This document shows, in pieces, positions 40,865 to 51,880 of a stretch of DNA of 64,000 nt. The notes under the pieces were generated by a model, which was not told the DNA's origin, made no database searches, and saw only the letters and a list, made by a program, of their open reading frames with translations. Position 1 is the first letter of the stretch. The number at the start of each line of letters is the position of its first letter. The translations under genes and the position numbers were made by a program. This DNA is from Areca catechu (lineage: Eukaryota; Streptophyta; Magnoliopsida; Arecales; Arecaceae). The stretch lies in assembly GCA_021397845.1 (NCBI GenBank), contig JAHSVC010000034.1, forward strand, positions 4,673,213-4,737,212, given 5' to 3'.

Positions 40865-43209
40865 TGAAAGTTAATGATGCAGGTGGTTTGACAAGATCCT
40901 ACATAGGCATGCAACATCTGCAGGAGCAGATTGGATTTTAAAACAATTTTAAAATTCACGCATGCGGGTATCTGCTCCGCCAGGAATTAATCTAAATCTA
41001 GTTGCATTTAGGCATGCATAATCATATAATATTTATAAAATATTAAACAATTTAATCTATCATGCATGATTAAAAAATTAATTTTCCATACCTTTATTTT
41101 ACCTGGAATAACTCTGGAATAAACCTGGAATAGACTGGAATAACTGGAATAAAGTTATTCCAGTCGTCTTCCTCCTTGGGACCCTGTTTTGGCTTGCAAA
41201 ACGTCATCGGAACACACCTTCCGGACCTCCGTTTGCTCCCAAATTTGAGCAGGGCTTCGACAAGTCTTCTTCGATTTGCCACCAGTTGCTGCAATCAAAT
41301 CTAAGCCAAAAAAAATAAATAAATCACAAAGTCTGCTACCAGATTTCTGTAGCAGAACTGGATAGCAGACTTTGGCCTTCGTTTCGGAGCAGCTGGGGCG
41401 ATCCCGGCTCGCGTGGTTTGCTCCTAGGAGTAGAGTGGTACTCCCTCTAGAGGGGGAGACATGCCCGGGGCTCTCGGATCCGCCTCCACGCACGGTGCTA
41501 GCCGCCGGAAGAGGGCTTCACGGTCATAGGTTTTCTGCAGCTGGGCAGAACTTGAGCACTTCAAAACAATGGGATTTAAAGCTTGTTTCTCTCCCTCTAA
41601 AGCTCCTAAACCCAGCCCAAAGCTCTCTCCTTAAGCCTCTCAAAGAACAAGAATGGGACAAGCATTCTTTTTCTTTCTCAAGTATTCTCACGGTGCAAGA
41701 ATTTCCAACGTTGAAAACTTTAACCCGAAACTCAACAACACAAACAGGGGAGGGATGGGTTGAATTTTATAAGCTGCTGGGAGGGAGAGGGAGGTGGAGC
41801 GACGGAAGGCCAAGAGAAGCTGGTGTTAACCCAATAAACAGCCATTAAAGAGGGAGAAGAAACGCCATCGATGAGGAGAGAAGAAGAGACGCGGTGCGTG
41901 GACGTTTGGCCTTCGGTCGCTGGGAGTTTTTTCTCCCATCCGTTTGGCCTTCCATAAAATACCGTGTAAAACGGTCACAGGAGAAAACCATGGAACCAAA
42001 ACCGGTCCATGGTAAATTTGGTTCAAACCATTTAAACCAACCCATTTTGGTTCAATCCCATTGAACCAAACGGTTCAATCCAATTGAACCTGGTTCAGGG
42101 AATAAAATTGGTTCACAACCAATTGGAGGCCGAAACGAACTCCGAATCAGTTCAAAACTAATTCAGAAAAATCCTGGCGCAGTGATGGTCAACCCGGAAC
42201 ATTTTTCGGTCGACACAGATAAGAGCAAGACGGGGAAAAGAATGCTAAAAAATACTGTGACCATAAAACCGAGACGATTCCTAATCGTATCGGTATCCGG
42301 ATCAGAGAGTTATCCTCTATGGCATGTGACCTCATAGGTTCGAACCTAAACAGTAGCACTAGAATAATTTCTAGTACCAGCACAGGAAACCATCTAGCAA
42401 TGGGTCCCGACGTCCGGATAGGTTGAAGATGCGGGAGCAAACAATCGAACCTCTGGCATATGGTTACCATATAATCATCCTTTTGACCTCTAATGCTCAT
42501 GACGACTGAGATTGGGCTGCCAACCCAGACTGAGTCAGTCGACTACGTGTCTCAACCTCGCAAGCCCAGTGACTCTTCACTAGGACTACCCCGGTCGAGG
42601 ATTGCTAAATTGAGATACTGCGAGACATTCAATCCAAACTGTTTGGACAGGTCAATTCCATCTTGGTCCATCACTACTCCACAAGTACTTGCCTGTACCT
42701 AGAAACCTTCCATCACCGGATTAAAAATCCGGATAGTCCGACACCAAAGCACAGGGAGTTGCTTGCAAACTACCGTGATGACCTCAGGTCTGAAGGACAC
42801 ATAGACCCATATCCAATCGTGATTTTCCTTTGGAGAAAGGGGCTGCACGGAGTCGTTCAATGAGATATCAAATATCCCACTTGCGGATCATATCAGTGTC
42901 ACCACACTCATTTGGTCAAGAGGACAACCAAACGATGTGAACTACAATAACCTATACTTGATATATTGCTGTCCAGTACAATATATCCTTTGGTTGTAAA
43001 CAGGATTTAAGGACCACTCGATACATCCTCTCTGTATCGAAGTCAGTGTAGTCCTAAGGACTTCATCACATGGAAAGAGTTCATTTCAGAAAAATTTAGT
43101 ATGTGATGAGCTGCCAAAAATAATATTTTATTAATTCATAAAATGAGTACAATACTTAGCACAACCGCCTACAACTCAGGCGATTGGCTTTGGGACACAA
43201 TTCCCAACA
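40865..43209 (-). repeat. 5' LTR of copia element 3 (2345 bp)
   Basis: It begins TGAAAGTTAATGATGCAGG and ends ACAATTCCCAACA. It pairs with 33036-35460. The right flank is the TSD ATTCC at 43210-43214, then the remainder of the host LTR. Confidence 0.92.
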
Positions 43210-43214
43210 ATTCC
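43210..43214. repeat. Target-site duplication ATTCC, right copy
   Basis: Same five bases as 33031-33035. The next sequence (ACTATAATCTTC...) continues the copia element 2 LTR, matching 10523 onwards. Confidence 0.92.
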
Positions 43215-44486
43215 ACTATAATCTTCTTTATTACAGTCGATTAGTTTTCTGGGCTTACTAATCAAAATCCATCTTATTTTCATTGGGAACACAAGTCAAA
43301 ACTCCTTTGGTTTTACAGGATAACCAAAAATCTAGTTGGTTTTGTAACTTAGGCTCACCAACAACCTTTTTGGTTGTCACTTAGGCTAACCAAAAACTTT
43401 CGTTGGTTTTAATACAAAGGCTCACCAACAAACCTCAACTCTAGTTTCAATTCCCTTGAAACTAGAAATAATAAAAAGATTCAAGTATGAAATACAAAAA
43501 GCTTTCAACTAAAAGCAAATATCTCTTAAAGCTCTTTGATTACTGTTGAAGATGCTTGTATTCAAGTTGTTGAAGCCTTAATCAATGCTTGAATGGTTGG
43601 ACTTGAATGCTTTTGAATGCTTGAAGGCTCAGCTTGTCTTGAAAGTAGTTGTTCTTTAATGAATATTGAGTGAATGTACTTAACTTCTCATCTCTTTCTT
43701 CCTTCTTGAGTTTGGTCCACTTTAAATACCTTTTCAAGCTTCAAATGATAATTTTTGATCATTGGAGAGGAGAAAATAGTTGTTGGGGACGAAAAGGACT
43801 AATTCTATACTTTAAAAAACTAGCCGTTACTGTTCATCAAAACTACAAGTGTCGACACTTTAGGTCATGAGTCGACACTTTATCTTCATGAGTCGACACT
43901 AGTTCAAAAAGAGTCTTCTGAAGCTCTATAGAAATCTCAGGTGAGTCAACACTTTTTCTAGTGAGTTAATACTTGAGTCGATACTTGGCTTTCATGAGTC
44001 AACACTTAAGAAAGCTTGATTTCGGCATGTTCTGTATCATCTTTATCTCAGACCTTGAGTCGACCCTTAAGACGATACATGAGTCAATACTTGAGCTCTA
44101 TGAGTCGACACTTGAAGCGTGCCATCTGAAACTTCTTCTGTGTATCAGCTTAAGCTTCTGTGAGTCAATACTGTGAGTCGACACTTCACTTTCATGAGTT
44201 GACACTTAGCTGAAACTTTCTGAAACACAACTGAAACTCTATTGAATCTTCTTCAAACTTCAACCTTGAGTCCGTCTAATTCATTCTTATATACTTAATC
44301 CATTACACTTGAAATTTTCATCAATGTAAGAGATTTCTTCAACAAAAATGACAAGCAATCAAACTTTCAATACAAAACAGCTTTGGTTAGTACCCTGTTA
44401 TGATAAAACATACTTTCAACACATAGTTAGTACTCAAATATACTTAAGTATTTTGTTAGTCATCAAAATTACTACAGGAGCCAATA
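43215..44486 (-). repeat. 5' LTR of copia element 2, outer part
   Basis: It matches 10525-11752 of the 3' LTR. It contains about a dozen GAGTCGACACTT-like motifs between 43850 and 44210. The outer end reads CAGGAGCCAATA, against CAGGAGTCAACA in the partner, so the terminal bases have mutated. Together with 32769-33035 the original LTR was about 1.54 kb. Confidence 0.9.
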
Positions 44487-44598
44487 GATCTGCTGACCAT
44501 CGAACACTTGGATCAAAGGGAGCTTGAGAAAAGGAGCGAGCCACCCTAGAAATTCCTCTCCTTCCCACTAAAGGGCTATCTAGTGAAGACTTACAGAT
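44487..44598 (+). pseudogene. pol: Tat-like protease fragment, right half (continuation of 9640-10255)
   Basis: On the plus strand the sequence encodes a stretch like LDQRELEKRSEPP..KFLSFPL. It aligns with LREKEPRGGPVERLLSFPLGLDPLKT of the complete Tat element, just downstream of the protease region that ends at 10255. So the old Tat sequence was split by copia element 2. It is then cut by the LTR that starts at 44599. Confidence 0.65.
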
Positions 44599-45197
44599 TG
44601 TTGGGATTTGTGTAGTGCTCTTAAGCTTTGGAGAGACTTGGAAAACCATGACAGGGATGCTGGAGGCGATCCCTGGGTGCTTAGAGGCATGCTAAGCAGT
44701 TCCTGGAGGTGTTCCAGGGGGCTTATGGTGTGTTCATGGGTACTTAGGATGGGTTTGGTCCTAGGGTGGAGTTCGGCACTCCACAGGCTCGAGATTCAGG
44801 TTTGTGGGTCTTGAGGTTGGAGTCGGTTTGGGATCTGCAGGAGTCGCTTGGATGGATCAAGTTGGCTCGCTTCATGTGTTGGCCTGGGGAGGAGTGTTTT
44901 GAGGGCTAGGTCGTTGTAGCCTAGGGTATATATATGTATCTTCTATCTTGTACGTGTGAGAGAGTAGTGAGGTTTAGAGAATAGAAGAGATCCCTTTTCT
45001 CCTCCAAGGGTTTGGTGTTCTTCTTCTTCACCCTCTCTCTAGTTTTCTCAGGTGTTTGCAGCCCCATGGGGGCACACCTCCGCAACGGGGCGGATGGTGT
45101 GCCCAATCCTTCCCTGGTGATGGTTTTTTATGGCCATGGTAGCATCAAGTTGATCCCGAGCATTCCGCAGGGTGAAGCGAGGTCTTGCTCTCCAATA
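44599..45197 (+). repeat. LTR of a plus-strand copia element 4 (599 bp)
   Basis: It starts TGTTGGGATTTGTG and ends CTCCAATA, three bases before an initiator-Met primer site. Inside, GGTATATATATGTATC (44926-44940) is a likely TATA box, followed after about 60 bp by the GA-rich start of the transcribed part. The terminal CA has become TA. No second LTR is seen in the window. Confidence 0.8.
44927..44936 (+). promoter_or_regulatory. Probable TATA box of the copia element 4 LTR
   Basis: TATATATATG stands about 260 bp before the LTR end, a normal place for the U3/R boundary of a short copia LTR. Inferred from composition and position only. Confidence 0.55.
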
Positions 45198-45200
45198 ATT

Positions 45201-45212
45201 TGGTATCAGAGC
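45201..45212 (+). other. Primer binding site, initiator Met tRNA, copia element 4
   Basis: TGGTATCAGAGC on the plus strand, right after the LTR. It shows that the LTR at 44599 is a 5' LTR. Confidence 0.9.
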
Positions 45213-46535
45213 TCCTTGATACGGTGGCGTGAAGGAAAAAGGGAAGAAGAAGCATATCTTTGGTTGTGAGATCTAGAGGAGGCTGCAGTGGTGCAGATTT
45301 GAAGCATGGATCTGCCAGAGATCTCGCGAAGGTGAGATCGGAGGTATGCAGATCGGAAGCATGGATTTGCTGGAGATCTCGTCGGGGGATGAGATCGGAG
45401 GGAGGGCCTGCTGCCCTCCCTGGGAGAGAATTCTGGATCATGCTAAAAATGGAGATCTGACGGATGGCCCCATGGCGATGGACGTGATCTAGATCATGAT
45501 GGCATGGTTGGAGTTTAGATTGATGGATCTGAAAGCCATGGAGGATCATCGGCCTGAGGGGTCATGAAGTTTGGATATGTGGATCTCCGATGGGGATAGA
45601 GATGATTTTAGCAGATCTGGATGGCTCGATGGTGATGGATGAAAATCAAGATCGCGCGTTGGCATGTATTGGAGGGAGCGACAGTCCTCCCTTGTGCCGA
45701 TATGTGATGGCCGCGGTTGCGGAGAGAGTGGCCATCCATGAGGGCATGATCTGTGGTGTGGCTGCCAGGAAGAAGATGTGAACACCGATCACAGGGCATC
45801 ACAGAGTCGGCTCGGGCATCATCGAGTCGGCTCAGGTAGAGAAGATGCAGGTTGCATCGGTTGCAGCAGAGTCGGCTTGAAAATCATAGAGCCAGCTCGG
45901 GCATCGCAGAGCCAGCTCCATCGCAGAGTCGGCTCGGGCGAGGGATGGCACGGCTACGCTGGGCATGGGCACAGTGCAGATTATGCTCGCCGGTCATGGG
46001 CACAGCGCAGAGCACGGGCATGGCATCAGGGGGCGGGCTCACTGGTCGCAGGGCGGTGCAGGACACGAGCTTGTCGATGCCGGATGCAGCGGTGTGTGGA
46101 AGATCCGATCCACTGCAGATCTCGTGCGACATGGCCATGTGGGCGGCCACCGGAGGCACAGCAAGGCAGCGGGTGTTGTCGGAGGCGCGGGATAGTCGCC
46201 GGAGGTAAGGGCTAGTGGCCGGATACGATGGTGGTGGCTGGGAGAAGCTGTGGTCCACGGTTTTTACCGTGGACCAACAGCAATGGCAGTGGGTAGACCC
46301 AAAAATCATGCATGAACTGGTGGATTGGTTCATGTTGGACCGGTACATTCAAATAGCTCTGCTCTGAAATATGTGCTGATGGATTTTTCGGCGATTCCGG
46401 GCTCAATTGAACTCCGATTTGAGCCCTGTTTGTGCCATTGGATTTCATTTTTCAAGCTCTTCATATTGAGCTAGGTTGAATCTAGTGATAGAGTTAGATC
46501 ATAGGGTATATGTAGATCGTGATGCAGCGATCATG
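45213..46535 (+). other. Leader remnant of copia element 4, no gene found
   Basis: About 1.3 kb of mixed, moderately GC-rich sequence without a recognisable Gag. At 45290-45400 two imperfect direct repeats of AGATCGGAAGCATGGAT...GAGATCTCG occur. At 45800-45940 six copies of GAGTCGGCTCGG or GAGCCAGCTCGG appear, the motif otherwise typical of copia element 1. A GTCCACGG/CCGTGGAC inverted repeat lies at 46253-46273. Open frames here are short and lack domains. It ends at a Sirevirus LTR. Confidence 0.6.
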
Positions 46536-47558
46536 TGTTGACTCCTGGAATGATTTTGATGATCACAAAACATTGGAGCATGTACGATTACTAATTCTTT
46601 CAATTACTTAAGAAGCTTTTGTAGGAAAATGGTTATATGTAGTTTAATTGGTTTTCAAATTGGTTAAAAGGTAATTCAATTTTTATAGACTCTTATGAAC
46701 TTTAAATGTTAAAGTCCTAATTTTCAAATATGTAATCTTGTAAAAGGGCTGTAAAATTGTAAAAATAAGAGTGTGTAGATTAGCTCTTGTTGGATTCAAG
46801 TGTTAAAGAATTTTGAAGAAGTTTGAAGTATTAAATGAAGTTTTAGCAAGAGTCGACTCATGGATCAAGAGCGACTCCTTGTGGCACGGTACAAAAAAAT
46901 TTAGAGTTTCAGTACCTCGAAGACTCGAGTGACCATTTTCTGCACTCTAACGACTAGTTGTTGAAAGTGATTTTTGAATTCCAAATGGTCTCCAATAGCT
47001 CTTTCATGAATCCCTAGGCCCTACAATGGCTATATCTCATGGAAAACTATAAAAGGGATTACTTTTGATGGATTAAACAATTTTTTGAGGGATTATTATT
47101 AATTTATCTTGGAAATTTGAAAAGTCTTGAAGTCTTTCACCAACCAACTTCAAGAGCATTCAAGATAGGATTCAAAGCTCTACCAACTTCTCTTCATCAT
47201 TGAATCCATTCATTCAAGAACCAAAGAAGCAGCTTGAAGAGCATTAAAGAGCATTCAAAGCTAGGCTTCACCTTGATTTACATCGGCAACATTTTAACAA
47301 ACTCGGTTTGTTGTGTAGTTGCTTTACATTTCTCTTATATCTTTGTTTTCTCTAAGAACAGCGAGGGGCTGTGTCTTAAGAGAGGGTAAAAGGTTTTTAG
47401 GTGAACCTTGAGAAAACCTAAGTTAGGTTCTTGGTGATCCCGGTATAAAATAAGTGTAGGGTTCTTTGGTGATCCTGTTTAAACCAAAGGGAGTTGGGTT
47501 TTCTTTGGTGATCCCAGTAAACCAAAGTGTATAGGTTCTTTGGTGATCCCGTTTACAA
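46536..47558 (+). repeat. Truncated Sirevirus-like LTR, plus strand
   Basis: It starts TGTTGACTCCTGGAATGATTTTGATGATCAC, like the LTR starts of copia elements 1 and 2. It holds GAGTCGACTC near 46851 and repeats of GTTCTTTGGTGATCCC at its right end (47400-47550), matching the phrase in element 1's LTR. It stops abruptly near GTTTACAA at 47558. No internal region follows, so it is a broken LTR. Confidence 0.72.
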
Positions 47559-47696
47559 GCGACGAAGGAGAGTAGGCGGTGCAGGGGGCCAATCAATGGG
47601 CGGTGGAGTCATCGTGGGAGGCAAGGGGTGGGGGGCATGGTTGACGAGTGGCAAGGATGGGGGACGAGTCATCAATAGGAAAGAAAAAGAAGGATA
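47559..47696. other. Unassigned G-rich segment
   Basis: A short G-rich stretch (GGCGGTGCAGGGGGCC, GCAAGGGGTGGGGGGC). I recognise no gene or element. It separates the truncated LTR from the minisatellite. Confidence 0.3.
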
Positions 47697-48820
47697 GATT
47701 AAAATATAATTAAATATTTTTTTGAGAAAATAAGAAAATATTAAATAGACACTATACATATATGCTAAATATATATGATACATAGTTAAATAGACACTAT
47801 GCATATTAATTTGATATCATATGCAATTAAATGGATACTATACATAATTAAATAGAATTTTATATAATTAAATATACATGATACATAATTAAATAGATAA
47901 TATATATATAATTAGATATTATATATAGTTAAATAGATATCATGTATAGTTAAATAGGCATCATACATAGTTAAATAGATATTATACATAGTTAAATATA
48001 TATTGTATGTAGTTAAATATATATATACATAATTAAATAGATACTGTATATAGTTAAATAGAAATTGTATACAGTTAAATAGATATGACATAGTTAAATA
48101 GGTATCATGCATAGTTAAATAGATACTATAACACAATTAAATAGATATTATATATAATTAAATAGATATCATACATAGTTAAATAGATACTGTACATAAT
48201 TAAATAAACATCATACATAGTTAAATAGACATTATACACAGTTAAATAGACAACATATATAGTTAAATATATATTATATATAATAAATAAATATTATACA
48301 CAGTTAAATATACATCATATATAGTTAAATAGATAATATATATAGTTAAATAAATAATATATACAATTAAATAGTTATTGTATACAGTTAAATATATATG
48401 ATACAAAATTAAATAGATATTATACGTAGTAAATATATACTATATACAGATATCATGCATAGTTAAATAGATATCATACATAATTAAATAGATATTATAC
48501 ATAGTTAAATAGATATTATATACAGTTAAATAGATATTATATAATTAAATAAATATTATACATAATTAAATAGACATCATGTATAGTAAAATAGGTATCA
48601 TATTCAGTTAAATAGATATTGCATATAGTTAAATAGATACTATATACAATAAATAATAAATATTATATATAGTTAAATATATATTATATACGGTTAAATA
48701 GATATAGTACATAGTTAAATAGATATATACATGATTAAATAGATATTATCATAGTTAAATAGACATTATACATAGTACTGTATATAGTTAAATAGATATC
48801 ATACATAGTTATATAGATAT
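47697..48820. repeat. AT-rich minisatellite, unit about 21 bp
   Basis: The unit is close to AGTTAAATAGATATTATACAT and repeats about 50 times with many substitutions and small indels. Where the 21-bp phase is kept, minus-strand reading gives a seven-residue repeat (YNIYLTM-like, 47912-48136), which explains an open frame there; it is not a gene. The array ends exactly at the Athila LTR edge. Confidence 0.9.
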
Positions 48821-50773
48821 TGTTGATCGCTGTCATGGACGGTCAAAAATAATTCACCAAATCAAACTTTATAGCTAGGATGAATCGAGATCATATCCTC
48901 AAAGATCTTAGGGCTAAGTTATGATTTTCAAAGAAAGAGGAGGAGTTGTTATTGCATAAAAATAAAAGTAAATAAAAAGTAAACTATTCTTAATATCAAA
49001 ATAAGTAGAAAAGAATATCTTGGAGGTTATGAGTTGATCATGTACTATCAGAATTATATTTCTTTTTATATTTAGTTTTTAATTAATTTTAGAGAATTAT
49101 CTTTTTTTTCTCGGCATGTCTCGTATCCATAGATCATGTCGCATCTCTGGAAAGCACTAGATATTCAATTCTTCTTTTCTTAGTATGCCCATATCCGTAA
49201 TAGATCATGATGTATCTCCGAAAAGCAAGAGTTATCCCTAAGCTTAATTTAATAATAGAGCATAATAAAAAGTAAATAAAAGAAAGCAAATAAAGGATTC
49301 ATAACTAAAGACATAATTTTTTATTACATATAAAAATAAAAGAAATACAAGAAAGGTATAGAACAAAAGAATAGCTTTATTTGTTACAAGATCTCATTTT
49401 TCTTTCCAAGATTTCTACACTTACTCCTGAGTTGATCCCTTCCTCTCTCTTATGCAAAGGCTCTAGAGAGATTCCATGGAATAAAGCTTGGTTCCTAAGA
49501 TGGAGGTATGGAACCTTTTTTATAAGTGTAAGCAGGGAGAAAGTTTATATGATTGTTAGATGTAGGACTAAATACAAGAAGCATAGGAGTGGCTAGGATT
49601 TTGTTTTATAGGAATCAATGGTTTGATGGGTATGAATAGATCCAATCCCAATAGTAATAGCCTTCCAATTTCCATTCCATTTAATGTGTGACTAGCTAAG
49701 AGCTTTCTAGCTATTAGATCTCCTCAGTTCATGCCACATCACCGCTTCATCAGACCAAATCTTGTGGACCATCAGATTAGCTTAAGATTGCCCTGGAGCC
49801 CCTCATATCATGCCTCATTAAGATTCCCTCAGTCATCATCTTCCTCAGGCTAATAGGTTCTCCACTGCCACCGGATCATACTTTCCACTGCCCTTATCAG
49901 AGCCACTCATGCATCACTTACTCCGTCGTCTTGCTGATGCCCATGTGCAAGTGCTCCCCTGTGACCGTGGAATGAGCCATCACAGGACCCATCACCACTG
50001 CCACCTTCTTTATCATTGGTGGAGCCGTCGCCATTACCGAATCCATCGAAAACCATCTCCTCCTTTCTCGGGTGCTTCTCCAAGGTCGTGCCATCACCTC
50101 ATCACTAGGACAATTGGCTCATGTGTGTCACTGCTATATTGTCGTTGGATCGTTGCCCTTCGCCAGTGCTGGTGGCTTCATCCACCGTTGGATCATCCTT
50201 TCCACCATGCCACTACTCGTTCCCTAGACCTCCTATGTTGGTGCTCCCCTTTGCCATGCCATCATATTGCCGCCCACTAGCACTACTGCCATGGTCGCTT
50301 GCTAACGCTGTCCCCTTTTGTAAGTCACTACTAGACCATGTCAAGCATCAGAGATCTTGTTGCCATCGTCTCCCTTCATCGGCGCCATTACCACTACTAG
50401 TGGAACCATCATTGACCACCATCTTTGCTGTTGATCGGTCCAAATCGCCTATGGTCCATGATGCCCAGCCATAGACCACGAGTAATGGTTGCCTATGGAC
50501 TAATGGTTAAAATTTATGCTTGTAAATCAAGCAACTGATCCACCATAGACTGGTTGCTTTAAAATTTATGCAAATCCAAGTGAGATCTTTGAATCTTAAT
50601 TTTGGGTTCATTTTAAGTCTGATTTACTTCCAATTTCTTTCATTTGAACCCATAAATTAAGCTCTTTGGATTCTTAATCCTTTATCATGCAAAAGATATA
50701 TAGAAGTATTGATTTTAAATAAATAAATATAAATTAATTTATAAATTAATTTTTATATATAATGTAATTATCA
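48821..50773 (-). repeat. 3' LTR of the Athila element (about 1.95 kb)
   Basis: On the element strand it starts TGATAATTAC right after the polypurine tract and ends ...CGATCAACA at 48821. The left edge borders the minisatellite. It is inferred from TG/CA ends and flanks, as no partner LTR is available. The part 49880-50480 is richer in GC and could be an unrecognised insertion. Open frames at 49381-50474 have no family features. Confidence 0.65.
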
Positions 50774-51880
50774 TACCCTCTAACTTGAACTTTGCTCATC
50801 CTCGAGTAAAATAGATAAATTAGCCATTTGTACAAACTCATCTTTGAATTGAGAGTTAACTTAGACATTTCTAAGGGCAGTTGATGAGGTACTTCATTTG
50901 ATTATCAATTCAACCCAATTATTAGTTAAGTTCATAGAAATTTCTAGAGTTTTTCTTTTGCCAACTTTCCATCTCACTCTTTGAATTCTCTAACTTGCCA
51001 GGGATTTGGTGTAGTACCTTTTTACAATTTAGTCCCTTTTTTTAATGAAGAGTTTAGTGCAATGTCTTAGCCTCTAAGTATTAGTATCTTCATATTTTTA
51101 TGCGAACCACAACACTTAGGTAAAAGGGCCTAGTTACTCAATGAGGTACCATTGCTTAATAGATCTCTTGGCCTTCTCATATTTTAACATGAACTACAGT
51201 GCTTACTTAGGCAAAGGGATTTGATTACTCAATAAGAGTTCAAGAAAAGTTGCGATGTGAGACTAACTCTCTAATATATCTTTGGCATTCCTACTTTTTG
51301 ACACGAACCATAATACTTACTTAGACAAAGGGACCCGATTACTTAGAAAGAATCCAAAACTCTCTATTTTAAAAGGAAAACTTCTGCATGCCTTGATCTT
51401 ACCCTTATAAAGTAGATTCTTCATTGAGATTGATAGTCAGAAGTTTTAGAATTACTCTAAGAAATTGTTTCTAGTCTAAAACCTATTATTTATTAAATTT
51501 TTTAATAATTTATCCCTCACAATCTCTAGAATTATCTAGATCATTAATTAATCATTGATTAGGATGCCTATGTAACTTCAAATTGAGACAACAGTCAGGT
51601 ACATAAAACATAATTATTTCTAACCATACTCGAGGACTTAGGTTATTTTTCTTCCCCCAACTTAATCGATATTGTCTTCAATAGAGTAGGAAAAATAAAA
51701 AATAAATAAAAGAAAAGGAGAGAATGCACCTGGGATAAGTGTACTTCGAGAGTTGAAGAGGGCTTCATGGATTAGCAGGCTCTTTCCTTTCACCTAGGTT
51801 CCTATAAATATACTAAAAAAGGAAAATGAGATTGTTGGGTTGCCTCCCAACTAGTGCTAAGTTAATGTCTTCTACCATAC
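50774..51880 (-). other. Athila non-coding region between integrase and 3' LTR, with polypurine tract
   Basis: No gene is visible, including the envelope-like ORF of some Athila elements. The element-strand phrase GAGGATGAGCAAAGTTCAAG, then AGAGGGTA, beside the LTR (50774-50815) is the usual Athila polypurine neighbourhood. A repeated phrase around ACTTAGGCAAAGGGACC (51080-51350) occurs three times. The GGTTGCCTCCCAACTAG phrase near 51840 marks the end of Athila pol. Confidence 0.65.

Larger units (their letters stand above)
33036..43209 (-). mobile_element. Ty1/copia element 3, nested in the LTR of copia element 2 (10.2 kb)
   Basis: Complete in structure: LTRs of 2425 bp (33036-35460) and 2345 bp (40865-43209), TSD ATTCC, primer site, gag, protease, integrase, RT and RNase H in copia order on the minus strand. 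The LTRs are very similar but have several indels and substitutions, so it is younger than its host and probably older than the complete Tat element. The long LTRs are unusual for copia. The lineage is not settled; the Gag start and the TRPDVAYSLGVVSRY region suggest a Tork/TAR-like type. Confidence 0.9.
10256..44486 (-). mobile_element. Sirevirus-like Ty1/copia element 2, carrying two nested elements
   Basis: The element has both LTRs (10256-11752, and 32769-33035 joined with 43215-44486), a primer site, gag, pro, integrase, RT, RNase H, and an envelope-like region between RNase H and the 3' LTR. That last feature identifies the Sirevirus lineage. Without its two insertions (15115-27896 and 33036-43209) it would be about 11.3 kb. 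The flanking five bases are GAGCT (10251-10255) and GATCT (44487-44491), a target-site duplication with one mismatch. LTR divergence and many stops show it is older than the elements within it. Confidence 0.88.

Noticed and set aside
45201..45212. TGGTATCAGAGC as part of a tRNA gene
   Set aside because: Only the 3' end complement is present, in every case beside an LTR edge, so these are primer sites.
47912..48136. A 74-residue frame rich in Tyr and Leu
   Set aside because: Direct product of the 21-bp minisatellite.
49881..50480. A host gene in the GC-richer part of the Athila LTR
   Set aside because: Frames of 117-123 residues are His/Cys/Ser-rich without a domain, and they overlap in two frames.
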